This document shows positions 9,976 to 19,272 of a stretch of DNA of 64,000 nt, in pieces. This stretch comes from Acidobacteriota bacterium. Its GTDB lineage: Bacteria; Acidobacteriota; Blastocatellia; Pyrinomonadales; Pyrinomonadaceae. The first letter of the stretch is position 1. Every line of letters starts with the position of its first letter. Position numbers and translations under genes: made by a program. The notes under the pieces are model-generated. The model was not told the DNA's origin. It saw nothing but the letters and a program-made list of their open reading frames with translations, and did not search any database. Where the stretch lies: contig QQUY01000001.1 in assembly GCA_003385635.1 (NCBI GenBank), positions 496,001 to 560,000 on the forward strand, written 5' to 3'.

Positions 9976-10053
9976 TTAAAAGAAGAAACGTCCCCAGAAC
10001 AGAAGGCTCAGGAGAAATGCCAACGTGTATATGACTATTTTGATTATACTCAT
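9976..10053 (-). CDS. Possible 25-aa membrane micropeptide
   Basis: ATG-to-TAA frame of 25 codons in the otherwise empty spacer upstream of purH. It encodes a single hydrophobic helix (MSIIKIVIYTLAFLLSLLF) ending WGRFFF. The composition and the Trp-Gly-Arg/aromatic C-terminus look like a small transmembrane peptide rather than random sequence. No clear Shine-Dalgarno precedes it and no family is recognised. It could be chance; conservation in relatives would decide. Confidence 0.3.
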   Translation of the reverse strand: MSIIKIVIYTLAFLLSLLFWGRFFF

Positions 10054-10130
10054 TGAGCTTTTAATCTAGAATTTCGAGCCGGTTCTTCAGGTTACGCTTT
10101 AACCGTTATATTAGTTCCCGATTTCCAAGG

Positions 10131-11579
10131 ATGTCAATTGCCCTTGTTCTAAAGAGGTTTCTGGTCCTGCCTGTCTTGATAGGCTTTTTCGCCCTTTCCG
10201 TTTCAGCACAGTCTGTCCATCTCAGGGTCATTTCCGAAGGACTGGAAGAAGCTTCGGCGAAAATAAGCGTCGATCTTCCGGTACAAATTCAGTCCCTGCG
10301 ATTTCTGGATTCGTACGCCGGCTCGAACGGTCTCGCAAGCCGGATCCGCAGTCTGAAGGCATTTGACGGGAATGGAAATGAGTTAAATTGCCGCATGCAG
10401 GAAGGCGGGATCGTTTTTATAGACAGCCCCGCTCGGAAGATTTCTTATCTGGTTGACGTTACTCCGCCCGAAGATCCGACAGCAGGTGCCCACGTTTCGT
10501 GGATCAAAGGCGAAACGGGATTGTTGATGATAGGTGACCTGCTCCCTTCGTTCGGCAGTTATCGAGGGACCCTGAACCTGGAGCTTGAACTGTTGGACGG
10601 TCAAGAAGCATTCACGCTCGAGGGCAATATCGCAGAAGGCCGGTATGAGATCGAGGAGCCCGACCGGGCAGTGTTTTTCCTTGCAGGAAAAGCGCGATCC
10701 TATACTGAAAAAGTAAAGATCACAGAAATTTCATTCGCGATTGAAGGGGATTGGCAGTTCGCGGACCGCCTCGCGTTCGAGTCTGCGATCAGTATATTCA
10801 AGCGCTATGAAGAGCTGTTTGGTACGTCGCCTTCAGACCGGATCCAGATCAACCTAGTGGCTGCCCCGGATCTCGAACTCCGCGACCGCTGGAGGGCCGA
10901 GGCTCGTGGAAACACGATCACCATAGTGTCATCGCCCTCACGATATAGGAACATTGGCGAACAGATGATCCACGAGCAGCTGCGGCACGAGCTGCTACAC
11001 ATTTGGATTCCCAACGGTATCGAGCTCGAAGGGGATTATGCGTGGTTCTACGAAGGCTTCATATTCTACCGGGCGTTGATAGCCGGAGCAGAGCTCGAGC
11101 AGATTACGTTTCGCGATGTCCTTAGGACGCTCGCAGACGTACACAGGCGGGTGACACTTTCCGGTTGGCAACCCTTGATCGGTGATTCCGGCGCCCGATG
11201 GGCCCCTTCCGGATCTTCTGTCTATTCAAGAGGCGTCTTGGCCGCATTCGCCTTCGATACTGCGATATTTCGCGCCTCGGGCGGAAGAGACGATCTCGAC
11301 GACCTGATGAAACAGGTATTTGTCGAGGCAAAGAAGAGGGGAACGGGCGAGAACGCGCACGAGTTTGTAGGAAGTTTGCTGATCAAATGGCCCGGAGCAC
11401 GATCATTGGCCGAGCTTTCTCTCAACGGTGGGACTCCGCCTGACTGGAGCCTTGCGATCGAAACTGCGGGGCTACGGGCAGCTCCGGAAACACCCGGATC
11501 GAACCTCTCGGTCGTGGATGATCCGGACTCGAGGCAGAAAGCCTTCCTCAGGCGTTTGGGTTATAATAAACGTCGTTAA
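10131..11579 (+). CDS. Secreted M61-like zinc metallopeptidase (putative)
   Basis: A 482-aa protein with a signal peptide (about 1-26, ending VSAQ). HELLH at residues 286-290, with a Glu at 308 in WFYEGF 18 residues later, matches the gluzincin HExxH...E zinc site. The spacing and the HIW and EGF surroundings resemble family M61 glycyl aminopeptidase-like enzymes. The N-terminal half is beta-rich. It therefore probably acts outside the cytoplasm on peptides. It is followed 3 bases later by a lipoprotein gene and then an Smr gene, so the three are likely cotranscribed. The start is the first ATG. The substrate is unknown. Confidence 0.7.
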   Translation: MSIALVLKRFLVLPVLIGFFALSVSAQSVHLRVISEGLEEASAKISVDLPVQIQSLRFLDSYAGSNGLASRIRSLKAFDGNGNELNCRMQEGGIVFIDSPARKISYLVDVTPPEDPTAGAHVSWIKGETGLLMIGDLLPSFGSYRGTLNLELELLDGQEAFTLEGNIAEGRYEIEEPDRAVFFLAGKARSYTEKVKITEISFAIEGDWQFADRLAFESAISIFKRYEELFGTSPSDRIQINLVAAPDLELRDRWRAEARGNTITIVSSPSRYRNIGEQMIHEQLRHELLHIWIPNGIELEGDYAWFYEGFIFYRALIAGAELEQITFRDVLRTLADVHRRVTLSGWQPLIGDSGARWAPSGSSVYSRGVLAAFAFDTAIFRASGGRDDLDDLMKQVFVEAKKRGTGENAHEFVGSLLIKWPGARSLAELSLNGGTPPDWSLAIETAGLRAAPETPGSNLSVVDDPDSRQKAFLRRLGYNKRR

Positions 11580-11582
11580 GTT

Positions 11583-12755
11583 ATGCCACGAAATTTGAAC
11601 TCGGCCTTCCTGCGGGCCCGCAAGATCCTCCTACTAACCCTCATTGGCGCAATAGCCGCTTTTTCAGCGGGCTGCGGAATTGTCGATAGCCTAACGAGTT
11701 CGCTTCTCGGCGCTGTAGGCGTGATCGAACAGGGCACGGTTATCTCGCGAAGGGCGAATATCCGCAGCTCGTATGCTGTCGTAGCGGCTGATGTGCTTGA
11801 AGTCAAACGCGGCCAGCAGCTGGAGATCCTCGATGATCTGGAATTCGAGGGGGTCGTTTGGTATAGGGTGCGGGCTAGTGACGAAGACCAGACAGAGGGC
11901 TGGATCGAGGCCCAGCATGTGATCAAGGAGGACGATCTTCAGAAGTCCAGGGATCTCGCCGCACAGGACCAGGCGCTTCCACCTCAGGCGACCGGACAGC
12001 TGCGTGCGATGTCGAACCTACGCCTGACTCCGACGCAACACGAGGACAACATCCTGCTATTGCTCGAGAGCGGAGCATCGTTCGAGGTCGTCGACTGGGA
12101 ATATGTGCCGAAGGACGAGAGTGAGCCCGACGAGGAAGAGAACGAGGAGATCGCAGCAGCAGGCAAGGAAGGAGATCCCGAAAAGCTGAACGAAAAGTAC
12201 GACATGTGGTACAAGGTGCGGCTCGACCCTTCAGTCTCTCCCGCGCCTATGGGATGGGTGTATGGGAGACAGATCGAACTCCAGGTACCAAGCGACATTG
12301 TCTATTTTCAGTCGAATGACCGAAAGTTCGTTACCTGGTTAAGACTCGACGATCTCCCGGCGGCTGCGCCCGCCGCATCGGAAAAGGACCAGGCGGCGCG
12401 TATACAAAAACCCGGAAGCTGGGTGATACTTTCGCGCACCAACGAGGTAAAAGCGATCGACGGGGTTGAGCCGGATTTTGACGGGATCGTGGTACTCGGA
12501 TTCGACAAATACAATGAAGAACATTACACGGTCTTTAGCACCCGCCGCGAAAGATACGACGTGTGGGGACTTTTGCCGGCGAAAATGGAAGGTGCGGGCG
12601 ATAACAAGGTCTTTACTTTAAGGCTCCGTAACAAGGACACTGGTGAGATGGCGGACAAGGCGTTCGAGATCTACCGGGATAAGAACCGACGCCTCCGCAT
12701 CAATACTCCGGAGGACATTGAGACCTACACTTTTCGCGAGAACAGGCGTCGCTAG
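11583..12755 (+). CDS. SH3-domain lipoprotein
   Basis: A 390-aa protein with lipobox FSAGC (Cys31) after a short hydrophobic helix, so an exported lipoprotein. Two bacterial SH3-like modules are visible. The first (about 50-120) has VISRRANIRSSYAVVAADVLEVKRG and a WYRV strand. The second (about 135-245) has a similar SNLRLTP strand and MGWVYGRQIEL. A C-terminal region of about 130 residues (from about 255) is of unknown fold. Bacterial SH3 modules often bind peptidoglycan or peptides. The ATG is 3 bases after the preceding stop, and the Smr gene begins 3 bases after this stop, indicating a tight operon. Confidence 0.72.
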   Translation: MPRNLNSAFLRARKILLLTLIGAIAAFSAGCGIVDSLTSSLLGAVGVIEQGTVISRRANIRSSYAVVAADVLEVKRGQQLEILDDLEFEGVVWYRVRASDEDQTEGWIEAQHVIKEDDLQKSRDLAAQDQALPPQATGQLRAMSNLRLTPTQHEDNILLLLESGASFEVVDWEYVPKDESEPDEEENEEIAAAGKEGDPEKLNEKYDMWYKVRLDPSVSPAPMGWVYGRQIELQVPSDIVYFQSNDRKFVTWLRLDDLPAAAPAASEKDQAARIQKPGSWVILSRTNEVKAIDGVEPDFDGIVVLGFDKYNEEHYTVFSTRRERYDVWGLLPAKMEGAGDNKVFTLRLRNKDTGEMADKAFEIYRDKNRRLRINTPEDIETYTFRENRRR

Positions 12756-12758
12756 GAA

Positions 12759-13058
12759 ATGGAATCTACGGATATAGAATTAGAAGACGATCTAGAACCA
12801 GTAGAGATCGAGATCACAGACACCATCGACCTCCATTCATTCAGGCCTGAAGAGGTCAAGGCGGTCGTTGAAGCGTACCTCCCAGAAGCGCGTAAGAAGG
12901 GATTTTCGGTAGTAAGGATCATTCACGGCAAGGGAATCGGCGTCCAGCGAGAGATCGTCCGAAGCGTGCTTTCGAAGTGTGAATACGTGAAGTCCTTCCG
13001 GAATGGCGATGAGTTTTCTGGGGGCGGAAGCGGTGCGACGGTGGTGAAGTTCAGGTAA
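12759..13058 (+). CDS. Small Smr-domain protein
   Basis: A 99-aa stand-alone Smr domain, the putative nicking-nuclease/RNA-binding domain found at the C-terminus of MutS2. Hallmarks are TIDLHSF (the DLH motif) and VVRIIHGKGIGVQR (the HGKG loop), followed by a C-terminal strand TVVKFR. An acidic N-terminal tail of about 24 residues precedes it. Stand-alone Smr proteins are implicated in nucleic-acid cleavage and ribosome quality control in other bacteria. Which applies here cannot be read from the sequence. It is the third gene of a probable operon. Confidence 0.85.
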   Translation: MESTDIELEDDLEPVEIEITDTIDLHSFRPEEVKAVVEAYLPEARKKGFSVVRIIHGKGIGVQREIVRSVLSKCEYVKSFRNGDEFSGGGSGATVVKFR

Positions 13059-13070
13059 GAAATCAGGGAT

Positions 13071-13085
13071 CGGGCTTCGCCCGAA
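13071..13085 (+). terminator. Short hairpin after the Smr gene
   Basis: TCGGGC-TTC-GCCCGA, a 6-bp stem with a 3-nt loop, 13 bases after the stop. No proper T-run follows, so it is only a weak terminator candidate. Confidence 0.35.
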
Positions 13086-13122
13086 TTTCAAACTCCATAT
13101 TTCTGAGAAGCGTGCTAATTTC

Positions 13123-13150
13123 TTCTGACTTCTGACTTCTGACTTCCGAC
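13123..13150. repeat. Tandem 7-mer repeat (TTCTGAC)
   Basis: Four head-to-tail copies of TTCTGAC (the last is TTCCGAC). They abut the TAA stop of the minus-strand gene that ends at 13151. This is one of several short-word repeat blocks in the window. Confidence 0.8.
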
Positions 13151-13405
13151 TTAAAAGTCCTCGATCACATCCGCCCAGACCTCGTCATCTTCAGAAGCCT
13201 CGGAATCCGCTATCTCTTTTTCCTGCTGGGCAATCTTGCTTTCGGCGATCTTGAGGCGCTTGCTCAAACGCAGGCAGTGGTGTTCCAGCTGTCGAATCCT
13301 CTTTTTATAGCCCTTTCCGGTCTGTTCCAGATACATCATATAGAAGAACTGGAGGCCGGCTATACCCGCGAGAGAAAGACACAAGCAGATAAGAACGTAA
13401 ATCAT
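13151..13405 (-). CDS. Small single-pass membrane protein with cytoplasmic coiled coil
   Basis: An 84-aa protein. One N-terminal membrane helix (about 2-25) is followed by a basic stretch and a heptad-like helix (about 35-70, RIRQLEHHCLRLSKRLKIAE), then a strongly acidic C-terminus (ASEDDEVWADVIEDF). The layout resembles LapA/phage-shock type small envelope scaffolds, but no family is recognised. Hydrophobicity, heptads and charge order support a real gene. It has no strong ribosome binding site. Confidence 0.65.
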   Translation of the reverse strand: MIYVLICLCLSLAGIAGLQFFYMMYLEQTGKGYKKRIRQLEHHCLRLSKRLKIAESKIAQQEKEIADSEASEDDEVWADVIEDF

Positions 13406-13541
13406 AATGCCGCCTTGGATACTGGAGAGGTCTCCAAGTATAACCTTGACCCATTTGTTTTGAAAGGTCAGAATTGCCGAAGGCCTTAACCAGTGAGAAC
13501 AAGGACTGAACTGAGAGGGATCGCCAGGCTGAATTCAGAAT

Positions 13542-13976
13542 ATGGACAACGGGAACCTCAGACTCATCTACACGCTATTGTGCGACGATGTCCGCCTCGA
13601 GATGGGCAACAAGGTCTCGTTGATGGGTGTTTTTCAGAACATCATGGTCGAAAAGCTGCCCGTGTCACTGATCAAGTTCGCCGTGGTGAATCACTGGCGC
13701 GGCGAGGGTAACCACTCAACCGAAGTCCGAATCCTCTCTCCCGACAGATCAAATCTAGTCGTTACGTCTCAACCGACAAGGCTTGAGCTATCTCCAGGGG
13801 GCTTTACCGACAACGTCAGCTTTTTTGTAAATGTGGTATTTCCATCAGCCGGGACTTACTGGGTGCAGACCCTGGCCGGGACTGAGGTGGTCGAGGAGTT
13901 TCCTTTGATCGTTACCGATGTGAATTCCGCCGGTGAAGAGGGCGCAACGGAGGAGATCTCCGACAGGATCAACTGA
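13542..13976 (+). CDS. DUF6941-like protein
   Basis: A 144-aa protein without signal sequence or membrane helix, predicted all-beta. It resembles the DUF6941 family, whose members begin with a strand like LLCDDVRLEMGNKVSLMGVF and end with an immunoglobulin-like strand set (GTYWVQTLAGTEVVEEFPL). The function of the family is unknown. The last 15 residues are acidic and probably disordered. The gene appears monocistronic; the flanking genes lie on the other strand. Confidence 0.6.
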   Translation: MDNGNLRLIYTLLCDDVRLEMGNKVSLMGVFQNIMVEKLPVSLIKFAVVNHWRGEGNHSTEVRILSPDRSNLVVTSQPTRLELSPGGFTDNVSFFVNVVFPSAGTYWVQTLAGTEVVEEFPLIVTDVNSAGEEGATEEISDRIN

Positions 13977-14035
13977 TTCATCTCCAAGTGATCAACTATC
14001 ATTTCTTTTCGAATACACTTTACAAGTTCCTGTAA

Positions 14036-14169
14036 GTTGCCCCGTGCTTCAGCACGGGGTTTTAAGTTAATGGGACCTCCATCTCGGGGCTTCCTCCCCG
14101 GGAAGTCCGGCTAAAGCCGGTGGAGTATGTTATATCGATCGACTTTCAGCCATTTAAGCGCGGGGCAAC
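14036..14169. repeat. REP/REPIN-like palindromic element with inverted ends
   Basis: A 134-base element bounded by inverted ends GTTGCCCCGTGCTT (14036-14049) and AAGCGCGGGGCAAC (14156-14169), which match at 13 of 14 positions. Inside are three hairpins: CCCCGTGC-TTCA-GCACGGGG (14040-14059), CGGGG/CCCCG (14085-14100) and CCGGC-TAAA-GCCGG (14107-14120). Two inverted REP-like ends around a structured core is the form of a REPIN or small non-autonomous element. No RAYT transposase is in the window. Confidence 0.65.
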
Positions 14170-14194
14170 CGATATTGAACTAAACATAACGAGA

Positions 14195-14218
14195 AAAGGC
14201 TGCCGATCGGCAGCCTTT
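14195..14218 (-). terminator. Intrinsic terminator between convergent genes
   Basis: Perfect 10-bp stem (AAAGGCTGCC / GGCAGCCTTT) with a GATC loop. On the minus strand TTTTCTC follows, serving the gene ending at 14242. It could also work for the plus-strand gene ending at 13976. Confidence 0.75.
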
Positions 14219-14241
14219 GGGAAAAGAGACAGGTGTGAAAA

Positions 14242-14868
14242 TCAGTTGTCGTTGTCGGAAACATCTATAGTGATCGATGTCCTGTAGATCGCCGCGACAT
14301 CTACCTTGATCTCCTTGAAAGCCGTTCTCCCGCGCCACGTCGCCGTAATCCTGTAGGTCGTCTCCTTTTCAGGGAATCGGAACAGCGCATCGCCGTCGCG
14401 GCTAGAATATCCTTCAGCAACTTCCTTTCTTTCGTCTTCCGAGATCACTTCCTCTACCTTTATCCGGGCGCCTGGAAGAACGAACCCGTTCTGGGTAAAC
14501 ACGCTGGCTTCGAGGATGACAAGGGTTCCCTGATCGACCCTGAGTACAAGCCTGTCGCCCAGATTGTTGGTCTTCTTCCTGCGGACCTCGACGTCGTACA
14601 TCACTCCGCCCGCAAATCCGGATTTCTCAAACACGACGTTATAAAAACCGGGTTTGAGGCCGCTCAATCTGAATTTTCCGTCCTTGTCAGTGCTCTCCGA
14701 AACGAGGTTCTTGCCGTCCTTTCTTGCGGTTACCGTGACCCCGGCGATTCCGTCGCCGTCGGTGTCTCGGACTTTGCCCTTGATGCTGCCCGAGTCTTGG
14801 GCAAGCGCGATCGCGGACAAAGACACGACCAGGCCGACAATGAGGGGAAACAATAAAACGCGTTTCAT
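14242..14868 (-). CDS. Secreted carboxypeptidase-regulatory-like (CarboxypepD_reg) protein
   Basis: A 208-aa protein starting at MKRVLLFPLIVG, the only Met followed by a signal peptide (cut after AIALAQ). A longer in-frame reading to 15063 runs into the neighbouring gene and has non-coding character. One carboxypeptidase regulatory-like beta-sandwich (about 27-105) carries KVRDTDGDGIAGVTVTARKDGK, SESTDKDGKFRLSGLKPGFYNVVFEKSGF. A second, weaker one follows (EASVFTQNGFVLPGARIKVEE). Such domains often bind surfaces or polymers. It begins 4 bases after the epimerase stop, so it is probably cotranscribed with the sugar-nucleotide genes. Confidence 0.75.
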   Translation of the reverse strand: MKRVLLFPLIVGLVVSLSAIALAQDSGSIKGKVRDTDGDGIAGVTVTARKDGKNLVSESTDKDGKFRLSGLKPGFYNVVFEKSGFAGGVMYDVEVRRKKTNNLGDRLVLRVDQGTLVILEASVFTQNGFVLPGARIKVEEVISEDERKEVAEGYSSRDGDALFRFPEKETTYRITATWRGRTAFKEIKVDVAAIYRTSITIDVSDNDN

Positions 14869-14872
14869 AAAA

Positions 14873-15859
14873 CTAGTTGGGACTGACCGAAGTGGCCTTG
14901 TCCGCTGAAAATTCGAGAGACACGTCGTTGATGATGTCCTCAAGGGTACGCGTTGGCTTGTAGCCGATAAGATTCGCTGCCTTTTCAAGACTTGGTACCC
15001 TGCGCTGCATGTCCTCAAACCCTTCTCCGTAGGCCTCCTCGTAAGGAATATAGCGGATCTCACTGGTGCTGCCGGTCATTTCGATCGCCTTTTGTGCTAG
15101 CTCGATGATCGAGGTCTCTTCCGAATTTCCAAGATTTATGACCTGTCCGAAACACTCGCGATTCTCGAGCGCCTTCACAAGCCCGTCCACAATGTCCGCG
15201 ACGTGTCCAAAACACCGGGACTGGGACCCGTCGCCGTGCACCGTGATCGGTTCGTTGTCCATTGCCGCCTTCACAAACCGCGGGACGACCATCCCGTACT
15301 GGCCGGTCTGCCTAGGACCGACGGTATTAAACAATCTCACTACCACGACGGGAAGGCGGGTTTCTTTCCAGTGTGCGATCGCGAGAAACTCGTCAAGCGT
15401 TTTCGCGCAAGCGTACGCCCATCGGTGCTTGTTGGTCGCCCCGGTGAGCAGGTCGTCGTCCTCCTTAAAAGGAACGGATATTCCCTTTCCATAGACTTCT
15501 GAAGTGCTCGGAATAAGAACCCGCTTTCGGTATCTGGAACAAAGCTCAAGCACGACATCGGTGCCTTTGAAGATCGTCTCGATCGTGCTAACGGGCCGCT
15601 CCATTATCAGCTTTACACCAACCGCACTTGCCATGTGGAAGACGCGATCAGATTCGCGGATCAGCTCTTCCATCAACTGCCGGTTGAGTACCGTGTCGAT
15701 TATCAGTCGGAACCTCTCGTGCCCCTCGAGATGCGCAACATTGCGGTAACGTCCGGTCGAAAGGTCGTCTATCACGGTTATCTCGTGACCTTTTTCGATC
15801 AAGCGGTCCGCAAGGTGGCTTCCGACGAATCCCGCGCCGCCGGTGATCAGAGTCTTCAT
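14873..15859 (-). CDS. NAD-dependent sugar-nucleotide epimerase/dehydratase (extended SDR)
   Basis: A 328-aa extended short-chain dehydrogenase/reductase. It has the Rossmann motif TGGAGFVGSH at residues 6-15, the catalytic pair Y149/K153 in YACAK with PSTSEVYG upstream, and FNTVGPRQ. It is closest in appearance to UDP-glucose 4-epimerase or GDP-mannose-type enzymes; the exact substrate cannot be set from sequence. It lies head-to-tail downstream of UDP-glucuronate decarboxylase (69-base gap), so the pair likely supplies sugar donors for surface polysaccharide or glycolipid. Confidence 0.85.
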   Translation of the reverse strand: MKTLITGGAGFVGSHLADRLIEKGHEITVIDDLSTGRYRNVAHLEGHERFRLIIDTVLNRQLMEELIRESDRVFHMASAVGVKLIMERPVSTIETIFKGTDVVLELCSRYRKRVLIPSTSEVYGKGISVPFKEDDDLLTGATNKHRWAYACAKTLDEFLAIAHWKETRLPVVVVRLFNTVGPRQTGQYGMVVPRFVKAAMDNEPITVHGDGSQSRCFGHVADIVDGLVKALENRECFGQVINLGNSEETSIIELAQKAIEMTGSTSEIRYIPYEEAYGEGFEDMQRRVPSLEKAANLIGYKPTRTLEDIINDVSLEFSADKATSVSPN

Positions 15860-15928
15860 ATTCGGTGAATCTTCTCTGGCTAGAAATTGAGTCCCGGAAA
15901 AATACTGCGGGCTCCACCAGCCATTTTC

Positions 15929-16867
15929 CTATGTTTTTACTGAATCGGCAAAATAGGAGACTGTTTTGGCGAGGCCGTCCTGGAGGCTTATGGTGGGTGA
16001 CCAACCGAGAAGTTCCTTTGCCCTCGATATGTCGGGCTTTCGTTGTTTCGGGTCGTCGGCGGGCAGAGGAAGGTATTTGATCCTGATTTCCTTACCGGCT
16101 GATTTGGCCACTAGCTCGGCGAGTTCGTTCATCGTAAACTCACCGGGATTGCCTATGTTAACTGGCCTATGGATGTTTTCCGCTTCCGTGTTCATCAGGA
16201 GGATCAGGCCTTTGACGAGGTCATCGACGTAACAGAACGAACGGGTCTGTTCTCCGTCTCCAAATATAGTCAGCTCCTCTCCTCGAAGCGCCTGAACAAT
16301 GAAGTTTGACACGACCCGACCATCATCTTCGAGCATCTTCGGCCCGTAAGTGTTGAATATACGCACGATTCGGGTATCTACGCCATTTTGCCGGTGATAA
16401 TCCATAAAAAGGGTCTCTGCAACCCGTTTTCCTTCGTCATAGCACGAACGGGGACCGATGCAGTTGACGTTTCCGAAGTACTCTTCCGGCTGGGGATGGA
16501 CTTTCGGGTCACCGTAGACCTCTGAAGTCGAGGCCTGCAGGATCCTGGCGCCAACCCGCTTCGCCATTCCGAGCATGTTGATCGCCCCCATCACGCTGGT
16601 CTTGACGGTCTTGACCGGATTGTACTGGTAGTGAATAGGCGATGCGGGACAAGCCAGATTATAGATCTGGTCGACCTCAAGGAAGATCGGCAGGGTTACA
16701 TCGTGCCTGATCAATTCGAACCTGTAATCGTCCAGAAGGTGGGCGACGTTGCTTTTTCTGCCTGTGAAGTAGTTGTCGAGGCAGATAACCTCGTGTCCCC
16801 CTGCTAGAAGACTCTCGCAAAGATGCGACCCTATAAAACCGGCTCCCCCGGTTACGAGAACTCTCAT
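15929..16867 (-). CDS. UDP-glucuronic acid decarboxylase (UDP-xylose synthase)
   Basis: Converts UDP-glucuronate to UDP-xylose with a tightly bound NAD+. The 312-aa protein has the Rossmann motif [10 protein letters not shown] (6-15). The family signature [18 protein letters not shown] follows, then [10 protein letters not shown] and the catalytic Y143/K147 in SCYDEGK. Arg-rich active-site neighbours, such as RIFNTYGP, are present. These features separate it from ordinary epimerases. Its ATG overlaps the TGA of the upstream peptidase (16864-16867), so translation of the two is probably coupled. Confidence 0.93.
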   Translation of the reverse strand: MRVLVTGGAGFIGSHLCESLLAGGHEVICLDNYFTGRKSNVAHLLDDYRFELIRHDVTLPIFLEVDQIYNLACPASPIHYQYNPVKTVKTSVMGAINMLGMAKRVGARILQASTSEVYGDPKVHPQPEEYFGNVNCIGPRSCYDEGKRVAETLFMDYHRQNGVDTRIVRIFNTYGPKMLEDDGRVVSNFIVQALRGEELTIFGDGEQTRSFCYVDDLVKGLILLMNTEAENIHRPVNIGNPGEFTMNELAELVAKSAGKEIRIKYLPLPADDPKQRKPDISRAKELLGWSPTISLQDGLAKTVSYFADSVKT

Positions 16868-19125
16868 TGCGCTATTTCGGATTCCAGTTCCTCTTTAAAA
16901 AGTGCTTCAATTCGTTCGTACTCGTCTTCCCAGCTCGTGGGCCTGACAAAGCTGTGATTCTCGACCGGGTAGAGCATCAGCTCGAAGTACTCGGTCTTGT
17001 CCAGCCTTATCAATTTCTCGACCAGCTGGATCGAATCCTGCGCGTGAACATTACTGTCTACAAGCCCGTGAAGTATGAGCAGTTTCTTTCGTAGCTGGTC
17101 AGCGTAGCTTATGGGCGAAGAGCGTTTGTATGCTTCTGGGTTCTTCTTTGGGTCTCCAAGCCTCTGGGAGGTGTAGAAAGGATTTGCGGCGTAATAGTTC
17201 TTCCAGTCCATCACGGGCCTCAACGCCGCACCTGCAGATATTTTTTCCGGCGCCCGCATTACAAGCATCGCGGCCATGAAACCGCCGTAGCTTCCGCCGT
17301 ATACTCCGATCCGGTTCACATCGACCGAGTATTCTTTAACCATATGATCGATTGCGTCTATATGATCTGTATAGTCCTTTCCACCTAAAAAGTCGTAAAC
17401 ATCTGTCCGCCAGTCTCGCCCGTATCCCGCTGATCCCCTGTAATCTATGTCGAGCACGACGTATCCCTTGCGCCGAAGCATCTCGTTGAACATGAACTCA
17501 CGGTAATAATTGTTCCAGCCGTTGATCACGTTCTGCAGGTATCCGGCGCCGTGAACGAAGATCGCCATCGGGTATTTACGCGACCTGCTGAAGCCATCGG
17601 GTAAATAGATCTTGGCTGGGATCATTTTTCCATCCTCGGCCTTGATCTCGGTAAATGATGGGCTTTTCCATTTGTAGAGGGAGTAGTCTTCCGGGATGGT
17701 GCTGGTAATCTTTCGAGCGCTGCCACCAGCCGCTATCGCAAAAAGCTCGCCCGGCGTGATGACATTAGACGCTTCAAAAACAACGGTTCCGTTCTCCATC
17801 CGTTCTGCACTCTTCATCATCCCCGCTGCGGCTCCGGAATTCAGTTTCCTTCTTTCACCCGAACCTGTGTTCAGGAAGTAGATCTCCCTCCAAAGCGGGC
17901 TTTCTTCTGTTGATGAAAATGCGATCTCGTTTCCGTCCTCAGTCCACTCCGCCCATTCGACCTGCCAATTGCCTTTCGTAAGCTGCTTTACGTCCGAATT
18001 GGCGTTACCTTCTTTGAACTCGGATGAGTCTAGATTGACCTGGTAGAGGTGATGCCATCCATCTTTTTCAGAACCGAAGATGAATGCGCCGGGATCGGTC
18101 GGCGAGGCCTCAAGGATACGCGAAGGGCCTCCGATCCATTTTTCGTCTTCTTCTTCGTGAACAAGAAAAGACATCGTTTCCTTGTCGTTGTGGGTGACAG
18201 CGAAAATCTGCCTTCTATTGTGTGTCTTGTCTACGCGGTCAACAAGAAGAACGCCGTTGTCGGAAGTCCATTCGATCCCGTAGAAGTAGCTTTCGCCTTC
18301 CGGTTTCGGAAGGGTTACCTTGATCGCATCGTCCCGGCTCCCGTCGGTCTTTGTGAGATAGATCTCCTGCGTGGTCCAGCCGCGTCGGAATGAGGGTGCC
18401 GCGGTGTAGTAGGGAAGGTAATTCGGGACGTACAAAGCCCTTTGTTTCGACCCGTCGGAGGTTGTGTACGCGATCATCGAGCTGTCGTCGCTGACGACAG
18501 CACCTCCGACCGAAATGTTGCGCTGATTGCTTGCTTCCTTGGAAAGCTGGACCAGTGTCGCATCCGAGGTGTCGATCACAAAAATGTTGCCGCCTTGCCG
18601 GAACAGGATACGGTCTGGTGAGAGAAACTGGGCCGCAAACTCGGCATCCTCTGTCTTTGTGAGCCTCTTCGGTGAGGATTCGCCTAGCTTGACGATGAAT
18701 AGGTCTCCGCCGATCGTGAACAATATCTTTGAGGAGTCAGGCGACCACTCCAGGTTTCCAAACTGTCCCCGCCTTGCTCTTTCGAACTCGTCGTCGATTA
18801 CTACGCCATACTCCAGTGCTTCGTCCTCGGGCTTCTTCTCCCGGTCCTTTGGCGGATCAATGTCCCTCGGCGAAAGCCATTTTCTCGGCTCGCCACCGGA
18901 AACATCGGCAACGTAGAGATCAAGAGGATGTTTGCCCTCGGCGTTCCAGAGGAAGATCAGCTTCTTTCCGTCCGGGGATAACTCCTCTCCCTGAACGCGC
19001 ATGCCGGCGATCGAAGGCTCGGACATGATGGTTTTTACTGTAAGTTCCTGAGACAGCAGAGGCGATGAGGCCGCGAACAACGCCAACGCAATTGCGAATC
19101 CCGACAATTTGTTGAATGTTTTCAT
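16864..19125 (-). CDS. Secreted S9-family prolyl oligopeptidase / dipeptidyl aminopeptidase
   Basis: A 753-aa serine peptidase. The start at 19125 (MKTFNKLSG) gives a clean signal peptide ending LLSQ; an upstream extension to 19269 has no secretory character. The N-terminal half is a WD40/TolB-like beta-propeller ([40 protein letters not shown]). The C-terminal alpha/beta hydrolase has nucleophile S612 in GGSYGG, D690 in GLVDSN and H724 in ENHSF. It probably cleaves short peptides in the periplasm. It shares a 4-base ATGA overlap with the UDP-xylose synthase gene, an unexpected partner. Confidence 0.92.
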   Translation of the reverse strand: MKTFNKLSGFAIALALFAASSPLLSQELTVKTIMSEPSIAGMRVQGEELSPDGKKLIFLWNAEGKHPLDLYVADVSGGEPRKWLSPRDIDPPKDREKKPEDEALEYGVVIDDEFERARRGQFGNLEWSPDSSKILFTIGGDLFIVKLGESSPKRLTKTEDAEFAAQFLSPDRILFRQGGNIFVIDTSDATLVQLSKEASNQRNISVGGAVVSDDSSMIAYTTSDGSKQRALYVPNYLPYYTAAPSFRRGWTTQEIYLTKTDGSRDDAIKVTLPKPEGESYFYGIEWTSDNGVLLVDRVDKTHNRRQIFAVTHNDKETMSFLVHEEEDEKWIGGPSRILEASPTDPGAFIFGSEKDGWHHLYQVNLDSSEFKEGNANSDVKQLTKGNWQVEWAEWTEDGNEIAFSSTEESPLWREIYFLNTGSGERRKLNSGAAAGMMKSAERMENGTVVFEASNVITPGELFAIAAGGSARKITSTIPEDYSLYKWKSPSFTEIKAEDGKMIPAKIYLPDGFSRSRKYPMAIFVHGAGYLQNVINGWNNYYREFMFNEMLRRKGYVVLDIDYRGSAGYGRDWRTDVYDFLGGKDYTDHIDAIDHMVKEYSVDVNRIGVYGGSYGGFMAAMLVMRAPEKISAGAALRPVMDWKNYYAANPFYTSQRLGDPKKNPEAYKRSSPISYADQLRKKLLILHGLVDSNVHAQDSIQLVEKLIRLDKTEYFELMLYPVENHSFVRPTSWEDEYERIEALFKEELESEIAQ

Positions 19126-19272
19126 TTCTTGATCACGATCATCTCGCCCTACGAAAATTTCGACCAATGATGTCCGATGATCTTCCGGAGGCCCGAGAGC
19201 CTGTACACTTGTTTTTAACTGTAAGAGCGAGAAAAGTTTGGAGTTGCGATTCGAAGGGATTATAAACAATTC

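Noticed and set aside
14036..14169. CRISPR array or riboswitch
   Set aside because: No regular repeat-spacer units, and the hairpins sit between convergent gene ends rather than in a 5' leader.
14869..15063. N-terminal extension of the carboxypeptidase-regulatory-like protein
   Set aside because: It overlaps the epimerase gene and lacks secretory character; Met at 14868 begins a clear signal peptide.
15929..16867. dTDP-glucose 4,6-dehydratase
   Set aside because: The [18 protein letters not shown] signature is that of UDP-glucuronate decarboxylase, and the length (312 aa) fits it.
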